Positions 4,693 to 6,350 of a stretch of 6,350 bases of DNA are shown here, in pieces. The stretch covers positions 1 to 6,350 of the forward strand of contig JACQOD010000027.1 in the NCBI GenBank assembly GCA_016202725.1, read 5' to 3'. The notes beneath the pieces are model-generated. The model was given only the letters and a program-made list of their open reading frames with translations, made no database searches and was not told the origin of the DNA. Positions within the stretch are counted from its first letter, which is position 1; each line of letters begins with the position of its first letter. This DNA comes from Candidatus Aenigmatarchaeota archaeon. GTDB taxonomy: Archaea; Aenigmatarchaeota; Aenigmatarchaeia; QMZP01. Both the position numbers and the translations under genes were made by a program.

Positions 4693-4732
4693 GAGAACAC
4701 CCCGGGGAAACCGAGAACACACAGAGGAAACC
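4693..4732 (+). repeat. Imperfect 20-bp tandem duplication at the ribosome site
   Basis: Two adjacent 20-bp units (4693-4712 and 4713-4732) share GAGAACAC at the start and GGAAACC at the end, matching at 17 of 20 bases. The second unit carries the Shine-Dalgarno and abuts the ATG at 4733. The first would carry a similar GGGGAAACC motif. Confidence 0.75.
4723..4727 (+). promoter_or_regulatory. Shine-Dalgarno site of the lipoprotein gene
   Basis: AGAGG with the 5-nt spacer AAACC before the ATG at 4733. It has the same spacing as its neighbours and supports this start, which also gives a proper signal peptide. Confidence 0.7.
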
Positions 4733-5761
4733 ATGAGACTGTCCATCATCCCGACCACCCTGCTCGCGGCCTTCGGCTGCGGGCCCTCCTCCACGCCCTC
4801 CCTTCCTGAGCCTCCTCCGGCCTCGGTGCCGGCAGTCCACGACACCTTCGCAGACGCGGCCTTCCTGTCCGTGGAGAGCCAGCAGGTGACCGCCTATGCA
4901 TGGACGCCCTCGCGGTCATCGTTTGCCGCAGTGGAACTCCATGATGCCGACAGCCGCAGCGAGTCCAATTGCATTGCCTTGTCCGACCCGGAGTGGAGCC
5001 GAATAAGCTTCACCTTCCCCGCGGCCTTCTTTGACAATGCGGTCTTAGAGATCGTGCACGGGGTCGATGCTCCCCCGGACTGCCCGCCTTGGCAGTGGCC
5101 CGCGGTGCAGGTCCGGATCAACGACTCGGTGCTGGCAGAATCCCTGCGGCCTGCTGCTGCAGCCGGCGGACTGAATCGCTTTGAGATCAGCAAGTATCTT
5201 CAGCCAGGGCAGAACACCATCCGGCTGCGGCCGCTCGGGGGGAAAGGCGAGTATCTGCTCCAATCGCTCCGCGTGCGCATCGCCGACTCCGCAGCAGCAT
5301 TGATACCAACCGATCCCGGCAGCCCATTCCCCCCTGAAGACGCCACTGTTCTGCGCGTCTTCTTCGAGGACGGCAGGCAGGCCGGAGACATGGAGGTCGC
5401 CACCGACTATCTAAACAAGGACGCGCAGTGCGGCCGTTTCAGGTTCTTCGCGAAGGAGCGGAGCACGTTGAAAGCTACGTGCAACGTGCCTGACCCCGCG
5501 GGCACGGCGACCCTCCTTCTCCACCACCTGTCCTCCATGGTTCTTGGTGAGCCGCTCAATGGCCAGTCCCCTGTGTCCATAGACCTGAACGGCATCCCGG
5601 TTGCGACATCACTCGATGCCGGCGCTCACTCGGCGACGCCCGACCGGATCGACGTCTCCGCGTTTGTGCGCCGCGGCAAGAATACCATCACCATCTCACT
5701 TGCGGAGGGCGCTTCAGCGCAGTATGAACTCCTCGCCATGAGCCTCGTCTTGGCCCGATAG
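4733..5761 (+). CDS. Predicted lipoprotein with two beta-sandwich (galactose-binding-like) halves
   Basis: The gene encodes 342 residues. The N-terminus MRLSIIPTTLLAAFGC has one basic residue, a short hydrophobic core and a lipobox-like AAFG before C16, so export and lipid anchoring are likely. A Ser/Pro-rich linker (17-35) follows. Two related halves then occupy about 40-183 and 205-341. Each ends with the same strand pattern: V-x-I-[ND]-[DN] (126-131, 281-286), an R-[FI]-[ED]-[IV]-S helix-strand turn, [PR]-G-[QK]-N-T-I (158-163, 314-319) and a closing Y-[EL]-L-L-x-[SM]-[LS] strand. The G-x-N-T-I motif with an N-G turn is typical of jelly-roll carbohydrate-binding or galactose-binding-like domains, but no catalytic motif is present. 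C80, C117, C233 and C250 could form disulfides. It lies 220 bp after the zinc-module gene and may be cotranscribed. A ligand-binding surface role is inference. Confidence 0.82.
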   Translation: MRLSIIPTTLLAAFGCGPSSTPSLPEPPPASVPAVHDTFADAAFLSVESQQVTAYAWTPSRSSFAAVELHDADSRSESNCIALSDPEWSRISFTFPAAFFDNAVLEIVHGVDAPPDCPPWQWPAVQVRINDSVLAESLRPAAAAGGLNRFEISKYLQPGQNTIRLRPLGGKGEYLLQSLRVRIADSAAALIPTDPGSPFPPEDATVLRVFFEDGRQAGDMEVATDYLNKDAQCGRFRFFAKERSTLKATCNVPDPAGTATLLLHHLSSMVLGEPLNGQSPVSIDLNGIPVATSLDAGAHSATPDRIDVSAFVRRGKNTITISLAEGASAQYELLAMSLVLAR

Positions 5762-5792
5762 CAGCCCCCCAAGCTGCCAGGAAAGTCGCCTC

Positions 5793-5844
5793 TGGCTGTC
5801 CGGCAGCCAAACCAACCACAACAAGGCTTCCGTTCAGGAGCCTT
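5793..5844 (+). terminator. Two hairpins after the lipoprotein gene, possible terminator or processing site
   Basis: TGGCTG/CAGCCA (5793-5798 with 5804-5809, 5-nt loop) lies 32 nt after the stop codon. It is followed by an 8-bp stem with one bulge (5823-5831 with 5837-5844, 5-nt loop). No U-tract follows, so this is neither a standard bacterial intrinsic terminator nor an archaeal oligo-T terminator. It may mark an RNA boundary between the lipoprotein and repeat-protein genes. Confidence 0.3.
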
Positions 5845-5906
5845 CCGTCCGCCATCGAAAGGGGAATGCTTCGCGGCAGGCCCCCGGCCAACCAGAAACC
5901 AACAAT

Positions 5907-5911
5907 GGAGG
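5907..5911 (+). promoter_or_regulatory. Shine-Dalgarno site of the repeat-protein gene
   Basis: GGAGG with the 5-nt spacer AACCA before the ATG at 5917. An in-frame ATG at 5905 overlaps this motif and has none of its own, so 5917 is the better start. Confidence 0.75.
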
Positions 5912-5916
5912 AACCA

Positions 5917-6350
5917 ATGTCCGCCGCTTCCTGCACCACAGACAAGTTCAACGCCCTCAAAGAAAAGGTTGGCTTCGGCCTTGCCGTTGCCATCCTCGAG
6001 GATTCTCTTGACCAAGCATTCCTAAACTCCCTCACCTTCGACCAGTGGCTCGAGGTCCACCAGGAATCCACAGACCCCCTCAGAGAGAGGGCCCTTGCCC
6101 GCATGGCCGGGCTTGCCACAATCTTCGACCAGTGGCTCGAGGTCCACCAGAGATCCACAGGCCCCCTCAGGGAGAAGGCCCTTGCCCGCATGGCCGAGCT
6201 TGCCACAACCTTCGACCAGTGGCTCGAGGTCCACCAGAGATCCACAGGCCCCCTCAGGGAGAAAGCCTTTGCCCGCATGGCCGAGCTAGGAACCTTCGAC
6301 CAGTGGCTCGAGGTCCACCAGAGATCCACAGGCCCCCTCAGGGAGAAAGC
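5917..6350 (+). CDS. Tandem 29-residue helical-repeat protein (N-terminal part, runs off right edge)
   Basis: The frame is open from 5917 to the window end, giving 144 complete codons and no stop. A 40-residue non-repeat N-terminus (MSAASCTTDKFNALKEKVGF onward) is followed by repeats starting FDQWLEVHQ at residues 41, 70, 99 and 127. Units are 29, 29 and 28 residues plus a cut fourth. The consensus is FDQWLEVHQRSTGPLREKAL then ARMAELATT. Each unit reads as two amphipathic helices broken at S-T-G-P, with a fixed Trp, Leu and Met-Ala-x-Leu core, so an alpha-alpha solenoid binding surface is likely. Similar Phe-x-x-Trp-Leu repeats seem familiar from uncultivated DPANN/CPR proteins, but I cannot confirm a family. 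No signal peptide or membrane segment is seen. The C-terminus and unit count are unknown. Confidence 0.85.
   Translation, partial: MSAASCTTDKFNALKEKVGFGLAVAILEDSLDQAFLNSLTFDQWLEVHQESTDPLRERALARMAGLATIFDQWLEVHQRSTGPLREKALARMAELATTFDQWLEVHQRSTGPLREKAFARMAELGTFDQWLEVHQRSTGPLREK
6037..6350 (+). repeat. 87-bp in-frame tandem repeat array (3.6 units, continues)
   Basis: Units start at 6037, 6124, 6211 and 6295, with periods of 87, 87 and 84 bp. Units 2 to 4 are almost identical in DNA, including synonymous positions. Unit 3 has AAA for AAG, TTT for CTT and a 3-bp-shorter tail (CTAGGAACC). Unit 1 is the most divergent. Near-identity at silent sites points to recent expansion or homogenisation. There are no spacers, so it is not a CRISPR array. 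Confidence 0.97.

Noticed and set aside
5688..6329. Minus-strand open frame of 213 codons with Trp-rich repeats across the repeat array
   Set aside because: Any frame stays open when one repeat unit lacks stops. The plus frame has a ribosome site, a unique N-terminus and amphipathic helix periodicity, whereas the minus frame has no such start signal.
6037..6350. CRISPR-like or satellite non-coding repeat
   Set aside because: Units of 84-87 bp abut without spacers and keep one reading frame, including a 3-bp length change, so it is a coding repeat.

Overview
The window most likely comes from an uncultivated, GC-rich archaeon, possibly DPANN-like. It carries one housekeeping gene, an insertion-sequence end and a set of accessory genes. 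The archaeal reading has two main supports. First, the isoleucyl-tRNA synthetase is of the archaeal/eukaryote-like (IleRS2) kind: it has a DQIRGYFYTL-type segment and no bacterial C-terminal zinc finger. Second, its start codon lies 26 nt below the centre of a TTTTAAG element, the geometry of an archaeal TATA box on a leaderless or nearly leaderless mRNA. A Candidate Phyla Radiation bacterium cannot be fully excluded, because those genomes also carry unusual synthetases, zf-HC2-like proteins and tandem-repeat proteins. No rRNA or tRNA is present to settle it.

Layout. Positions 1-190 are one end of an IS5-family insertion sequence, with the N-terminus of its transposase reading leftwards off the window and a candidate terminal inverted repeat ending at 190. 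A short gap leads to the 3' end of ileS, which occupies 320-3205 on the minus strand and is complete. Positions 3206-3963 are a 758-base divergent intergenic region with no convincing gene but dense secondary structure: interleaved inverted repeats, two long hairpins, a run of smaller hairpins ending in a 20-bp palindrome that looks like an IS200/IS605 right end, a 14-C homopolymer, a dyad, a strong TATA-like element and a long structured leader.

Three plus-strand genes follow, each with a Shine-Dalgarno motif 5 nt before its ATG. The first (3964-4512) is a small soluble protein with three tandem zf-HC2-like (H-x3-4-C-x2-C) zinc modules. The second (4733-5761) is a predicted lipoprotein with two homologous beta-sandwich (galactose-binding-like) halves. 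The third (5917 to beyond the right edge) is a protein of nearly identical 29-residue helical repeats.

How they fit together: ileS is an independent housekeeping gene reading away from the accessory block. The three plus-strand genes may form a loose transcription unit from the TATA element at 3696-3704, but gaps of 220 and 155 bases leave room for separate promoters. None has a recognisable catalytic domain. Zinc-module regulator or adaptor, surface lipoprotein and repeat scaffold is a plausible but untested set. The parts most worth following up are the structured intergenic region, the triple zinc-module protein and the repeat array.
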